Origin: JAZDCJ01 sp036311985 | GTDB lineage: Bacteria; Actinomycetota; Actinomycetes; Actinomycetales; Micrococcaceae | Strand: one strand, 5' to 3' | DNA length: 64,000 bases | Assembly: GCF_036311985.1 (NCBI RefSeq) | Contig: NZ_JAZDCJ010000028.1 | Shown here: positions 8,248 through 16,542 of the stretch, one piece after another | Position numbering within the stretch: position 1 is the first letter of the stretch | Layout of the letters: each line of letters opens with the position of its first letter | Notes under the pieces: generated by a model | The model's input: only the letters and a program-made list of their open reading frames with translations | Databases searched by the model: none | What the model was told of the DNA's origin: nothing | Made by a program: the position numbers and the translations under genes

Positions 8248-9462
8248 TCAGAGCAGCAATGCCCCGGCTCCTGCGGCCCCGAGCACTACCGCCCATGCCG
8301 CTGTTTTCCAGGACGTGAGTGCGACAAACGCGAGTGCCGCGACGACGAGTGATGCGGCGTTCGTGACACCCGCGGTGAATACGGGGTCGTACAGCGCGGC
8401 GGCGAGCAGCCCGACGACTCCGGAGTTCACGCCCGTCAGCACACGCTGCACTCTCGGCGCACGACGCAACCGCTCCCAGAAGGGCAGCACCCCCATCACG
8501 AGCAGCGCAGACGGCAGAAAGATCGCGAGCAGCGCAATGGATGCGCCGAGCAGCCCACTCGGGCCGCCCGTGGTGACCGCTCCGAGAAACGCGGCGAAGG
8601 TGAACAGCGGCCCTGGCACCGCCTGCGCGGCACCATACCCCGCGAGGAACGCACCCGGCTCCACCAGTCCAGTCTGCACTGTCTCAGCCTGCAAAAGCGG
8701 GAGCACGACATGCCCGCCGCCGAACACGAACGACCCCGCACGATAGAAGGTGTCAATCAGGCCTACCGTGGCGTTGCCGGTGAACACAGCAAAAATCGGC
8801 AACCCTGCGAGCAGCATGACGAACACAGCCGGGCTCAACCATCCGACTGCGGGCCGCAGGCGCACCCGGAAACGCGGTTCATCGTTCTCGGTCGTGCTCG
8901 GGGATCGACAGACGAAGAACCCCGCGATCCCGGCCAAGGCCATCGCGCCGAACATCGTCAGCGGGCCGGGTACGAGCAGCACGACAGTGAGCACCCCGAC
9001 AGCAATCGTCGCTCGTCGCGCATCAGGCGTGAGTGACTTTGCCATCCCGAGCACAGCATGACCCACGACCGCGACCGCCGCAGCCTTCAGGCCCAGCACC
9101 CATCCAGCCTGCGATACGTCGCCAAGGGTCGATACGCCGAGCGCGAACCCGAACAGCAATACCGCAGATGGCAGTGTGAACCCGAGCCATGCCGCGACAA
9201 GACCGAGTATTCCAGCTCTCTGCAAACCGATCGCCATGCCGACCTGGCTTGATGCCGGGCCGGGAAGAAACTGGCACAATGCGACAAGATCCGCATACGC
9301 GCGATCACCCAGCCATCTGCGTCGCTCGACGAACTCTGCTCGAAAATATCCAAGATGAGCGACCGGGCCACCGAACGACGTGCACCCTAACCTCAAGAAC
9401 ACCAGAAGGACCAGCAATGGCGCGCCAAAGTCGGTTCGACGGCCACCTTCTGCGGATAACAT
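8248..9462 (-). CDS. chrA: Chromate efflux transporter, CHR family
   Basis: A 404-residue full-length, two-domain ChrA. Each half has the CHR signature: FLRLGCTSFGGPVAHLGYFR with CQFLPGPASSQVG in the first, and GGGHVVLPLLQ with YGAAQAVPGPLFTFAAFLG in the second. The family exports chromate in exchange for proton-motive force or sulfate and gives chromate resistance. It is the first gene of the minus-strand metal cluster, 72 bp upstream of the P-type ATPase gene. No ChrB-type regulator or other metal sensor lies nearby, so control may be constitutive or from elsewhere. The ATG at 9462 fits the family start. Confidence 0.92.
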   Translation of the reverse strand: MLSAEGGRRTDFGAPLLVLLVFLRLGCTSFGGPVAHLGYFRAEFVERRRWLGDRAYADLVALCQFLPGPASSQVGMAIGLQRAGILGLVAAWLGFTLPSAVLLFGFALGVSTLGDVSQAGWVLGLKAAAVAVVGHAVLGMAKSLTPDARRATIAVGVLTVVLLVPGPLTMFGAMALAGIAGFFVCRSPSTTENDEPRFRVRLRPAVGWLSPAVFVMLLAGLPIFAVFTGNATVGLIDTFYRAGSFVFGGGHVVLPLLQAETVQTGLVEPGAFLAGYGAAQAVPGPLFTFAAFLGAVTTGGPSGLLGASIALLAIFLPSALLVMGVLPFWERLRRAPRVQRVLTGVNSGVVGLLAAALYDPVFTAGVTNAASLVVAALAFVALTSWKTAAWAVVLGAAGAGALLL

Positions 9463-9574
9463 TTCTTACTCAGAATGGGGCACCATCCGGGACTGGCGCT
9501 ACTCGCCGCGCTGCATTCACGCAGTGTTCACTCGCGGCCCAGAAGCCGTCACCGACTTACGCGAACCTTCCGTG

Positions 9575-9663
9575 TCGCACAGTGCGATTCTAAGATCGCT
9601 CTGCTGACTTCTGAATGAACGTATGCTACCGTGGTAGATAGATAGAGTTTCTAGTTTAGAAAC
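9575..9663. other. Candidate oriT: three inverted repeats before the relaxase
   Basis: Three short inverted repeats lie together in the divergent gap between chrA and the relaxase gene: TCGCACAGTGCGA (9575-9587), CTACCGTGGTAG (9626-9637) and GTTTCTAGTTTAGAAAC (9647-9663), with three TAGA units between the last two (9635-9646). MobF relaxases commonly act at an oriT with such repeats next to their own gene. The same repeats could instead be operators. Confidence 0.4.
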
Positions 9664-9679
9664 ATTGGTGGTGAGAGCG

Positions 9680-12600
9680 ATGCAGGGCGGCGTGATCTTG
9701 CTCCGGGGCACCGGGGCTGATGCGCTGCGCTATGTCGAGGCCGATCGCTCGCGTGCTGACGACTACTACCTGTCTGACAGCACCGGGGTTCAGTACGCGG
9801 TGCTCGACGCTTCGGGCGAGGCCGTGAGTAGTCGGGTGCTGACCGCTGACGAGTATGCGGGATGGGTGGACTGGATCAATCCCGATACCGGCGAGCAGAT
9901 GGGAAGGCCTCGCCTCGCAGGGTTGGATCGGCAGGGGTCGCCCCGGTTCGCGGAAATGGTCATCAACACCCCCAAGAGCCTGTCCGTCGCTGCCGCCTTG
10001 CATCCCGAGGTATCCAAGGCGCTGGACGCAGCACAGCAGGACGCCCTGGCGGAGATTCAGCGGTGGCTCGCCCAGTACTCCGTGACTCGTGTCGGCCCGC
10101 GCGGCAAGCAGGAGGTCGTACCTATTGAGCACATGCAGGTGGTCGGCATCACGCACCGGACGAGCCGGGCCGGTGATCCTCACCGGCATATCCACATGCA
10201 GATCGGCGCCCGTGTCTGGGCGGCGGGCAAGTGGCGGGCGCTCGACACGGCGGCGACGTTCCGGCAGCAAGGCGCGATCCGCGCCCTCGGTACTGCCGTG
10301 ATCGCCGCCAGCCCCGAACTCGCAGAAGTGCTCGACCGTCACGGCCTCCTCCTCGACCCGGTGACTGGCGAAGTCACCGAACTCGAACCGTTCAACGCGC
10401 TCATGTCGAAGCGCGGCGAGCAGGTGCGGAAGAACCTGGAACGGCTCGAAGCCGAGTGGGAGACGGCGCATCCGGGCGAGACGATGGGGCCGGTCGTCTC
10501 ATCTCGGCTGACAGCGCAGGCGTGGGCGTATGAGCGCCCCGCGAAGAAGCCCACGACCTTGCGGGAAGAGGAAGCCTGGCTGACCGAGCTCCGCGAGGTC
10601 GGCTACGACCCCGAACACCTGGCCCGCATGCCGGCGCGTGTGCCGGTATCACCGGATGAAGTCTCGGTGCAGCGGATCGCATCGCGTGCGCTGGATCGTT
10701 GCGCCGCAGCAGAGTCGGCATGGACTCGCCACACCGTGCAGGAACACGCCACCCGCATCATCACCGAGGCGGGCGTGCGTGCCACCCCGCAGGAGTTGCG
10801 CGAACTGGTGACCGTTGCAACGACGCTCGCGCTCGAGGATTGCTTCTCGATCCTGCCGCCTGACACCGCTACCCCGGAGCATGTCGCGCACCTCACGAGT
10901 TTGCGGGTGGTGCAGGTAGAGACGGAACTGCGCGACCTCATCACCGCCCGAACACCCGACCGCGAGCCGAAACACGGCGACGTGCGCGAGCACGCGGCCG
11001 CACTCGGGCAGCAGCTTGACCCTGGCCAGCTCGTCGCGGCCGCAGCGGTCGCCTCGACTGATCCGTTGGTGATCGTGGAGGGCGCCGCAGGCGCGGGCAA
11101 GACCACGATGCTCGCCACCGCGATCCGCGCCGCTGAGCAGCGCGGCGGCAGGGTGCGGGTGGTTGCGCCGACCAAGCGTGCCGCCGAGGTCGCGCACCAA
11201 GAACTTGGCGTGCCCGCCGAAAGCGTCGCCGCCCTCGTCTACGCGTACGGATGGCGCTGGAACCAGGACGGCGTATGGACACGCCTCGCCCCAGGCGACA
11301 CCGATCCGATGACTGGCGGAACCTACACCGGCCCACCCCGAGACGCGCAGTTGCGCCGTGGCGAGCGGATCGTCGTGGACGAGGCCGGGATGCTCGACCA
11401 AGACACCACACTCGCCCTGTTCACCGTCACAGCCGAGACGGGCGCAACCCTCGCGCTCGTCGGCGACCGCGCGCAACTGCCCGCAGTCGGCAGGGGCGGC
11501 GTGCTCGACATGGCCGCACAACTCAGGGGCCGCACGTTCGACATGGATGAGGTACACCGCTTCACCAACCCCGCCTACGCCGAGGCCACCGTGCAGATGC
11601 GCGACCGTCGCAACCCCGGCGAGGTGTTCGACCGGCTGCGCAAGCTCGGGCTGATCCGGCTCCACACCGATGCCGACGAACTGCGCGAAGACCTCGCCAC
11701 CAGCAGACACGACGGCGACGCCGTCACCGTCGCATCGAATGACGAGGCGGCCCGGCTGAATGATCGCATCCGAGACGAACGCACCCGCGCGGGCATCGTC
11801 GACGACACCACCACGACCACCGGCAGCGACAGCCTCAGCATCGGGCGCGGTGATCTGATCCAGACCCGGCAGAACCGCGCCGACCTGGGCGTGGCGAACC
11901 GGCAACCGTGGATCGTCCAACGAGTCGAGCAGGATGGGTCGCTCTGGGTGCGTGACGCGCACAGCGACCGCAAACGCGAACACTCAATCCGCCTGCCCGC
12001 CGAGTATGTGCGCGAGCACACCCACCTCTCCTATGCCGCGACCGCCTATGGGGTGCAGGGCGTTACCGTGCCCGCCTCACACACCGTCCTCACCGAGCAG
12101 ATGGGCGGCGCGACCGTCTATGTTGGCATGACCCGCGGCCGAAACGAGAACACCCTGCACGTCGTCGCGGAAAGCATGGCCGACGCCCGAGCGCAGTTCA
12201 TCGAGGCGATCGAACGCGACCGCGCAGACCGAGGACTCGCCGACGCGACCGAACGCGCGGCCGAAGCAGTGCGCGGCCTCGTCGCTGACGGCCCGGTGAA
12301 GCTCGTCAACGACGAGGTTGTCCGACTCCTGCGTGACGCTGAGCGCGCCGAGCGAACGGCCGAGAAGTGGGAGCAGATCGCGGAGCGGCTCGACCAGCAG
12401 CAGGCCAACCACCAGGCGGAGGACGAGCAAAGCGCCGAGATGATCCGCGCCGCCGAGACTCACACAGCCCAAGCCCGCGCCGAGGTCGTCGCGGAGTTGG
12501 TGCCGCAGGCCGTCGAGGACGGCGAAACCTACCTCACAGCCGTCACCGCCGAGAGCACCACATCGGAACGGCTCGCCACGTCGGGCAGGTTCGGACGACG

Positions 12601-13138
12601 CCGAGCGCGACAGGAGTACCAGGCCGCGACCGAGCGCACCCACACGGCACGCGAGCAGGTGCGCGACGCCTGGGGTGTACTACCGCGCCACGGTGACGGC
12701 CTCACCGAGTGGGCCACCACCGCTGCCGAGCGGCGTGCCGAGAACGACCCGCGAGTGATCGACGCTGACCGCCGCCTCGCGGATGCGCAGTCTGGGCGGG
12801 CGGCGCTCAAAGACCAGCACAACCGCGAACGCCTCACGCTGCTCGCGCGAGAGTTGGGGGTCGAACGGGTGCGTCGTGACCCGATACGAGCACGGTTCAT
12901 CCGCCCCGACCGCGAAGCCCGCAACGTGCACGCACAGGCGGCGGTGGCGCGGCGCGATGCCGAGGAATTGCGCGCCCTGCCGCCCGAGCAAGCCGCCGCA
13001 CTGGTCGAAGTGAAGCGTGCAGCGGCAGAGCAGGTCCGGCAGCTTGCCGCTGACCGCGCGCGGCGACTGCGCGGCACGGTCGAGCAGAACCACCCGAGCA
13101 CAGAGCCACGGCGTGACGGCCCGAGCCTGGGCTTATAG
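9680..13138 (+). CDS. MobF-family (TrwC/TraI-type) conjugative relaxase-helicase
   Basis: A 1152-residue protein. Residues 1 to about 300 are the TrwC relaxase domain, with Tyr18 and the Tyr29-Tyr30 pair (RADDYYL) as candidate nicking residues and the three-His metal site HRHIHMQ near residue 170. A RecD-like helicase follows, with Walker A GAAGAGKTT near residue 470, Walker B VVDEAGML and LVGDRAQLPAVG. The last 300 residues are charged, coiled-coil-like helices. It would nick the element at oriT and unwind the strand for transfer. I chose the ATG at 9680 because MQGGVILLRGTGAD is a typical start; GTG or TTG codons at 9665-9671 are also in frame. Its stop overlaps the convergent Fic gene by 6 bp. 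Confidence 0.92.
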   Translation: MQGGVILLRGTGADALRYVEADRSRADDYYLSDSTGVQYAVLDASGEAVSSRVLTADEYAGWVDWINPDTGEQMGRPRLAGLDRQGSPRFAEMVINTPKSLSVAAALHPEVSKALDAAQQDALAEIQRWLAQYSVTRVGPRGKQEVVPIEHMQVVGITHRTSRAGDPHRHIHMQIGARVWAAGKWRALDTAATFRQQGAIRALGTAVIAASPELAEVLDRHGLLLDPVTGEVTELEPFNALMSKRGEQVRKNLERLEAEWETAHPGETMGPVVSSRLTAQAWAYERPAKKPTTLREEEAWLTELREVGYDPEHLARMPARVPVSPDEVSVQRIASRALDRCAAAESAWTRHTVQEHATRIITEAGVRATPQELRELVTVATTLALEDCFSILPPDTATPEHVAHLTSLRVVQVETELRDLITARTPDREPKHGDVREHAAALGQQLDPGQLVAAAAVASTDPLVIVEGAAGAGKTTMLATAIRAAEQRGGRVRVVAPTKRAAEVAHQELGVPAESVAALVYAYGWRWNQDGVWTRLAPGDTDPMTGGTYTGPPRDAQLRRGERIVVDEAGMLDQDTTLALFTVTAETGATLALVGDRAQLPAVGRGGVLDMAAQLRGRTFDMDEVHRFTNPAYAEATVQMRDRRNPGEVFDRLRKLGLIRLHTDADELREDLATSRHDGDAVTVASNDEAARLNDRIRDERTRAGIVDDTTTTTGSDSLSIGRGDLIQTRQNRADLGVANRQPWIVQRVEQDGSLWVRDAHSDRKREHSIRLPAEYVREHTHLSYAATAYGVQGVTVPASHTVLTEQMGGATVYVGMTRGRNENTLHVVAESMADARAQFIEAIERDRADRGLADATERAAEAVRGLVADGPVKLVNDEVVRLLRDAERAERTAEKWEQIAERLDQQQANHQAEDEQSAEMIRAAETHTAQARAEVVAELVPQAVEDGETYLTAVTAESTTSERLATSGRFGRRRARQEYQAATERTHTAREQVRDAWGVLPRHGDGLTEWATTAAERRAENDPRVIDADRRLADAQSGRAALKDQHNRERLTLLARELGVERVRRDPIRARFIRPDREARNVHAQAAVARRDAEELRALPPEQAAALVEVKRAAAEQVRQLAADRARRLRGTVEQNHPSTEPRRDGPSLGL

Positions 13139-13918
13139 GCCGAGCGAGGGGCCGCTGCGCGGATCACAGGGCGACGCGCCACCGAACGCCTCAGGCGGCT
13201 GGAGGTTCCAGCGGCGCTGCCGGGCGGCGTCGAGCGCGCGATCCAACGTCTCCGGGTCGCGCACCGACCGGCGAGTGGTGAAGCCCTGTGCGTGCCCGTC
13301 CAGGCTCGCCGTGAGCCGGTCGGAGCGTGCGGCGTCTTCGACGGTGACGAGGTTCGGGCGGATCAGCGCGTCAAGCCCGGAGTGATCTTCCACGATGGCG
13401 AGGGTGCGGGCATGGGCGAACACGTCGCCGGGGATCTGCGACCAGTCGATCACCCACCCGGCATCGCGGGCGAGCTGGTTGAAGAAGACATGCTGACTGC
13501 GCGTGTTCACGTCACGGAACGGATGGATCGCCGTCGTCTCACCCCACACCCACGCCAGCCCATCCGAGAACGCATCCACGTCCAGGTCGCGCAGGTAGTC
13601 GCGCTGGGCGAGCGCACCAAACACGCGCTCCGTCTCGGGAACGATGAACTGCGGGCGGCAATGCGCAATGCCGGTGCCGCCGGGATGGGTGTCGGTGGCG
13701 CGAATCTCGCCACCCCAGGAGTACATATCTTGCGTCAGGTAGGCGTGGATCGCTTGCAAGTGCGGCAGATCGTAGCCACCAGCGACGGGGTGCTCGCGTA
13801 GCGCACCCATGCGGGCACCGATGAAGTCGGCCTCAGCATCTTTCCAGTCGTCGTAGTCGGTGATGCCGAACGTGTTGACCAGAACATCGCTGCCCGGATA
13901 GGTGTACCGATCAGGCAT
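13133..13918 (-). CDS. Fic-domain protein (toxin) with altered active-site motif
   Basis: A 261-residue Fic protein. The active-site loop reads HPFRDVNTRSQH near residue 140. The catalytic His, the metal-binding acidic residue, Asn and the first Arg are kept. Both loop glycines of the canonical HPFxxGNGR motif are replaced (Val, Thr), and the final Arg that holds the gamma phosphate in AMP-transferases is His. Fic enzymes usually attach AMP to target proteins such as gyrase; with this loop the donor nucleotide or target may differ. The gene follows the small VbhA-like gene by 16 bp, the usual antitoxin-toxin arrangement. It probably stabilises the element. Confidence 0.85.
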   Translation of the reverse strand: MPDRYTYPGSDVLVNTFGITDYDDWKDAEADFIGARMGALREHPVAGGYDLPHLQAIHAYLTQDMYSWGGEIRATDTHPGGTGIAHCRPQFIVPETERVFGALAQRDYLRDLDVDAFSDGLAWVWGETTAIHPFRDVNTRSQHVFFNQLARDAGWVIDWSQIPGDVFAHARTLAIVEDHSGLDALIRPNLVTVEDAARSDRLTASLDGHAQGFTTRRSVRDPETLDRALDAARQRRWNLQPPEAFGGASPCDPRSGPSLGL

Positions 13919-13934
13919 CGCGACGCCGAGCGGT

Positions 13935-14141
13935 TCAGGCGGTGCGAGCGGCCAGGCGTGCGCGGGTACGGGCGGCGATCACTTCGACAGCCTCGTCCAC
14001 GGTGATCTCGCCGCGCACCTGGCGGGCCAGAAGCTCCAGCCCCTCGGGGGTCATCTGCTCACCGGCGGTCTGCTGCCCGGCCTGCACCTCAGTGAGCACG
14101 CACTGAACGTGCGCCTCGGATACGCGAGTCTTCGTCGCCAT
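13935..14141 (-). CDS. VbhA-type antitoxin of Fic
   Basis: A 68-residue helical protein directly before the Fic gene. It has the VbhA-family stretch ARQVRGEITVDEAVEVI. In VbhA an inhibitory helix places a Ser/Thr-xxx-Glu motif into the Fic active site; I do not see a clean copy of it here, so the inhibitory contact may differ. The ATG at 14141 follows a strong AGGAGG site, consistent with antitoxin made in excess. It is translated ahead of the toxin in the same transcript. Confidence 0.75.
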   Translation of the reverse strand: MATKTRVSEAHVQCVLTEVQAGQQTAGEQMTPEGLELLARQVRGEITVDEAVEVIAARTRARLAARTA

Positions 14142-14250
14142 AATGGGGTGCCTCCTTGTGGTCGGCTTCGTGAGTTCAGTCTACGCGGCACGTCCGACAA
14201 AGCGCCGGACGACCAGCACGGGAGTGCCGAATCGGCACCACCAGCCCTGT

Positions 14251-14490
14251 TCACCGCGCGGGGGTGCCGGGAACCGTGGAGTGTGCGTCGTCGCCGTCGA
14301 AGATGCGCAGGAACTTCTCTCGTGGAATCACGACCCGCCTGCCGAGCTTCACGGACGGGATCGACCCGTTCTCGATGCTCGCCGTGATCGTGCGGGGATC
14401 GACCCCGAGCGCCGCCGCAGCCTCCGCCCGTGTAATGACCGCGTTACGGGAGGCCCGTAAGTCGTCCAATGTCACCGATATGTCTCTCAT
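14251..14490 (-). CDS. Excisionase-like small DNA-binding protein
   Basis: A 79-residue protein with a MerR/Xis-type winged helix (VITRAEAAAALGVDPRTITA, then SIENGSIPSVKLGRRVVIPREKF). Such proteins serve as recombination directionality factors for tyrosine integrases. It is transcribed away from the XRE regulator and integrase genes from a promoter whose -35 box lies in the shared palindrome. It could instead be a plain transcriptional regulator. The family is sure; the excisionase role is inferred from its place in an integrated element. Confidence 0.75.
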   Translation of the reverse strand: MRDISVTLDDLRASRNAVITRAEAAAALGVDPRTITASIENGSIPSVKLGRRVVIPREKFLRIFDGDDAHSTVPGTPAR

Positions 14491-14533
14491 CGCCCTGCCT
14501 GCCGTCCCTAATCAAGAGTCCTGAGTTCCCAAT

Positions 14534-14579
14534 AAAGTACAGTATGGTGCTTGACGAGTCAAGAGCGGGCATGTACGTT
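14534..14579. promoter_or_regulatory. Overlapping divergent promoters on one palindrome
   Basis: The palindrome TTGACGAGTCAA (14551-14562) supplies both -35 boxes. On the plus strand, TTGACG and TACGTT (14574-14579) are 17 bp apart. On the minus strand, TTGACT (14562-14557) and TACTTT (14539-14534) are also 17 bp apart. The plus promoter would start transcription at about the ATG of the XRE gene (14586), a leaderless message; the minus promoter serves the excisionase-like gene. A protein on the palindrome would block both. Confidence 0.65.
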
Positions 14580-14585
14580 CCTAGT

Positions 14586-15146
14586 ATGGAAACAGAACGA
14601 GTGCGGGGAAACCCCGCCGGGATCACGCACGAGCACGTCGCCCAGAACCTCCGCACCGCACGCCAGGCCATCGGCATGGACGTGCGCACCGCCGCCCGGC
14701 TGATGACCGAGGCGGGCCGAAAGCTCGCCCCGTCGGGGATCAGCAAGATCGAGAACGGCGACCGGCGCGTGGACGTGGACGACCTCACCGCCCTCGCCTA
14801 CATCCTCCGCACCACACCCGCAGCTCTTCTTACCCCGCTTGCTGAGGCGGTCACGCTGACCGGGGTGCCCGAGTCGTTCCTACCCGAAGAGATACAGGCA
14901 TGGGTCGCAGGCGCCGTGAAGCTCACCACCGAGGACTTGGTGCGCTACTGGAAAGAGCAACGCTTCCAAGCGATCAACTCGGCGCACTGGGCCGAGGAAA
15001 TACTCGCCAAGTACGACCGCGGCCAGGTTGGTATCACTCCGCGCGAGGTGTACCAGGAACGCTACGACGTGCAGACCGCCCGCGAGGAACACGCCACCGG
15101 CAGGCTGTTGCAACTCGACCCGAACGCCTCACTCGCGTTCGAGTAA
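14586..15146 (+). CDS. XRE-family transcriptional regulator
   Basis: A 186-residue protein with an N-terminal helix-turn-helix of the XRE/Cro type (residues about 15-80: VAQNLRTARQAIGMDVRTAA, then SGISKIENGDRRVDVDDLTAL). The C-terminal half is charged and without a known domain. The ATG at 14586 coincides with the predicted transcription start of the TTGACG-TACGTT promoter, so I choose it over upstream ATGs at 14571 and 14544. The integrase gene follows 31 bp downstream in the same direction. It probably controls integration and excision by binding the palindrome in its own promoter. Confidence 0.82.
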   Translation: METERVRGNPAGITHEHVAQNLRTARQAIGMDVRTAARLMTEAGRKLAPSGISKIENGDRRVDVDDLTALAYILRTTPAALLTPLAEAVTLTGVPESFLPEEIQAWVAGAVKLTTEDLVRYWKEQRFQAINSAHWAEEILAKYDRGQVGITPREVYQERYDVQTAREEHATGRLLQLDPNASLAFE

Positions 15147-15177
15147 CGAACCACCACGAGAGAAAGGAGCAAGGTCT

Positions 15178-16464
15178 ATGGCACCAGCCAGTCACCCGCC
15201 GCCGGACGAGGCGGCACCGAGCAGCGTTGAGGGGGTGAAGCAGAAGCAGCAGCGACGTTCCCGGTCGCGGCATCAGGGATCGCTGGGCGACTACCAGACC
15301 CGCAAGGGGCGACGGTGGAAGTTCCAAATCTATGTGCTGATCGACCCGGAGAAGCCCGAGCTGGGCGAGAAGCGGCTCACCCGTGGCGGGTTCACCGACC
15401 TCGAAGAAGCACAGGCCGCGCTCACCGAGGCGCTACGAAAGAAAGCGAGGAACGAGAAGTTCCAGGGCAAGACCCCCACGGTCGGTGTGTACGCCGAGCA
15501 TTGGATGTCGAGCTTGCGGCTGGCCGATTCCACGATCAAGGGGTATCGGAAGATCATCCGTAACCACATCACCCCCGACCTGGGTCGCATCAGGATCGAC
15601 AAGCTCACCGCCACCCGCATCGGCTCCCACTACCGGGAGTTGGAAAAGAGCGGGCGCAAGGACGCGTACGGCAAAGGCAAACCACTCTCGGCCAACAGCA
15701 TCCACAAGGTGCACGTCGTCCTCGGCGCGATCCTCGACGCCGCAATCGACGATGGGCTGATCCAAGTCAACCCGGCAAAGAAGAAGCGCACCGTGAACGC
15801 CCCGAAGTCGTCACAGGTTCGAGCGCAGAAACCGGAAATCGTGACCTGGACGGGCGAGCAGCTACAGACGTTCCTCACTTGGAACGAGAAGGAACTGCAA
15901 GACGAACTGTTCCCACTGTGGCGACTGATCGCCTACACCGGGATGCGACGCTCCGAAGCTCTCGCGCTCAGATGGAACGACATCAACACCAAGACCGGGC
16001 GCATCAGCATCCGGCGAGCGGTGAACACCGAGGACTGGACGACCACCAAGACCACGAAAACGGGCACCGCCCGCGTGATCGACGTGGACGCCGCGACCCT
16101 CAAAGTGCTCGCCTCCTACAAGGTCGCCCGCGCCGAAGTGTCGTTCGATTTGGCGAAAGCCGATGCGTATGTGTTCGGTGACGACGAGGGCAAGCTGCGC
16201 TCACCCGACGCCATGACGAGCCGCTGGGATCGCCGCATGAACTGGCTCGCCAAGGCACACCCGACGCTGCCCCGCGTGACGATCAAGGGGCTGCGCCACA
16301 CGCACGCCACACTCCTGCTGGAGCTTGGCGAGCATCCCAAGGTAGTACAGGAGCGCCTGGGGCACTCCACCATCACAACCACGATGAACATCTACAGCCA
16401 TGTCACCCCGACGATGCAGAAAGCCGCAGCAGACCGCTTCGCGGCCCATCTCGGTGGGGCTTAG
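15178..16464 (+). CDS. int: Site-specific tyrosine recombinase (integrase)
   Basis: A 428-residue phage-type integrase with an N-terminal AP2-like arm-binding domain (residues about 35-90), a core-binding domain (about 100-200) and a catalytic domain. Catalytic residues seen are Arg in GMRRSEAL, Lys in the TKTTKTGTARVI strand, Arg and His in GLRHTHAT, and the nucleophile Tyr in MNIYSH. The His expected three residues before the second Arg is Lys here (TIKGLR), a variation also seen in some relatives. The ATG at 15178 follows AAAGGAG. The gene ends 79 bp before attR at the tRNA-Leu 3' end, the usual position. Its stop codon overlaps an arm-type repeat. Confidence 0.95.
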   Translation: MAPASHPPPDEAAPSSVEGVKQKQQRRSRSRHQGSLGDYQTRKGRRWKFQIYVLIDPEKPELGEKRLTRGGFTDLEEAQAALTEALRKKARNEKFQGKTPTVGVYAEHWMSSLRLADSTIKGYRKIIRNHITPDLGRIRIDKLTATRIGSHYRELEKSGRKDAYGKGKPLSANSIHKVHVVLGAILDAAIDDGLIQVNPAKKKRTVNAPKSSQVRAQKPEIVTWTGEQLQTFLTWNEKELQDELFPLWRLIAYTGMRRSEALALRWNDINTKTGRISIRRAVNTEDWTTTKTTKTGTARVIDVDAATLKVLASYKVARAEVSFDLAKADAYVFGDDEGKLRSPDAMTSRWDRRMNWLAKAHPTLPRVTIKGLRHTHATLLLELGEHPKVVQERLGHSTITTTMNIYSHVTPTMQKAAADRFAAHLGGA

Positions 16465-16481
16465 CACATATCTCAGCACAT
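16462..16481. repeat. Right arm-type integrase sites (two AGCACAT copies)
   Basis: TAGCACAT at 16462-16469 and CAGCACAT at 16474-16481 repeat with a 12-bp period, the same as the pair at the left end, and in the same orientation. The first copy includes the integrase stop codon. They lie about 62 bp from the attR core. Confidence 0.65.
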
Positions 16482-16542
16482 GGCACGAAAATGACCCCCA
16501 ACCCGGGGATCTAAACCCCAGGTCAGAGGCCATTTTCTGTTC

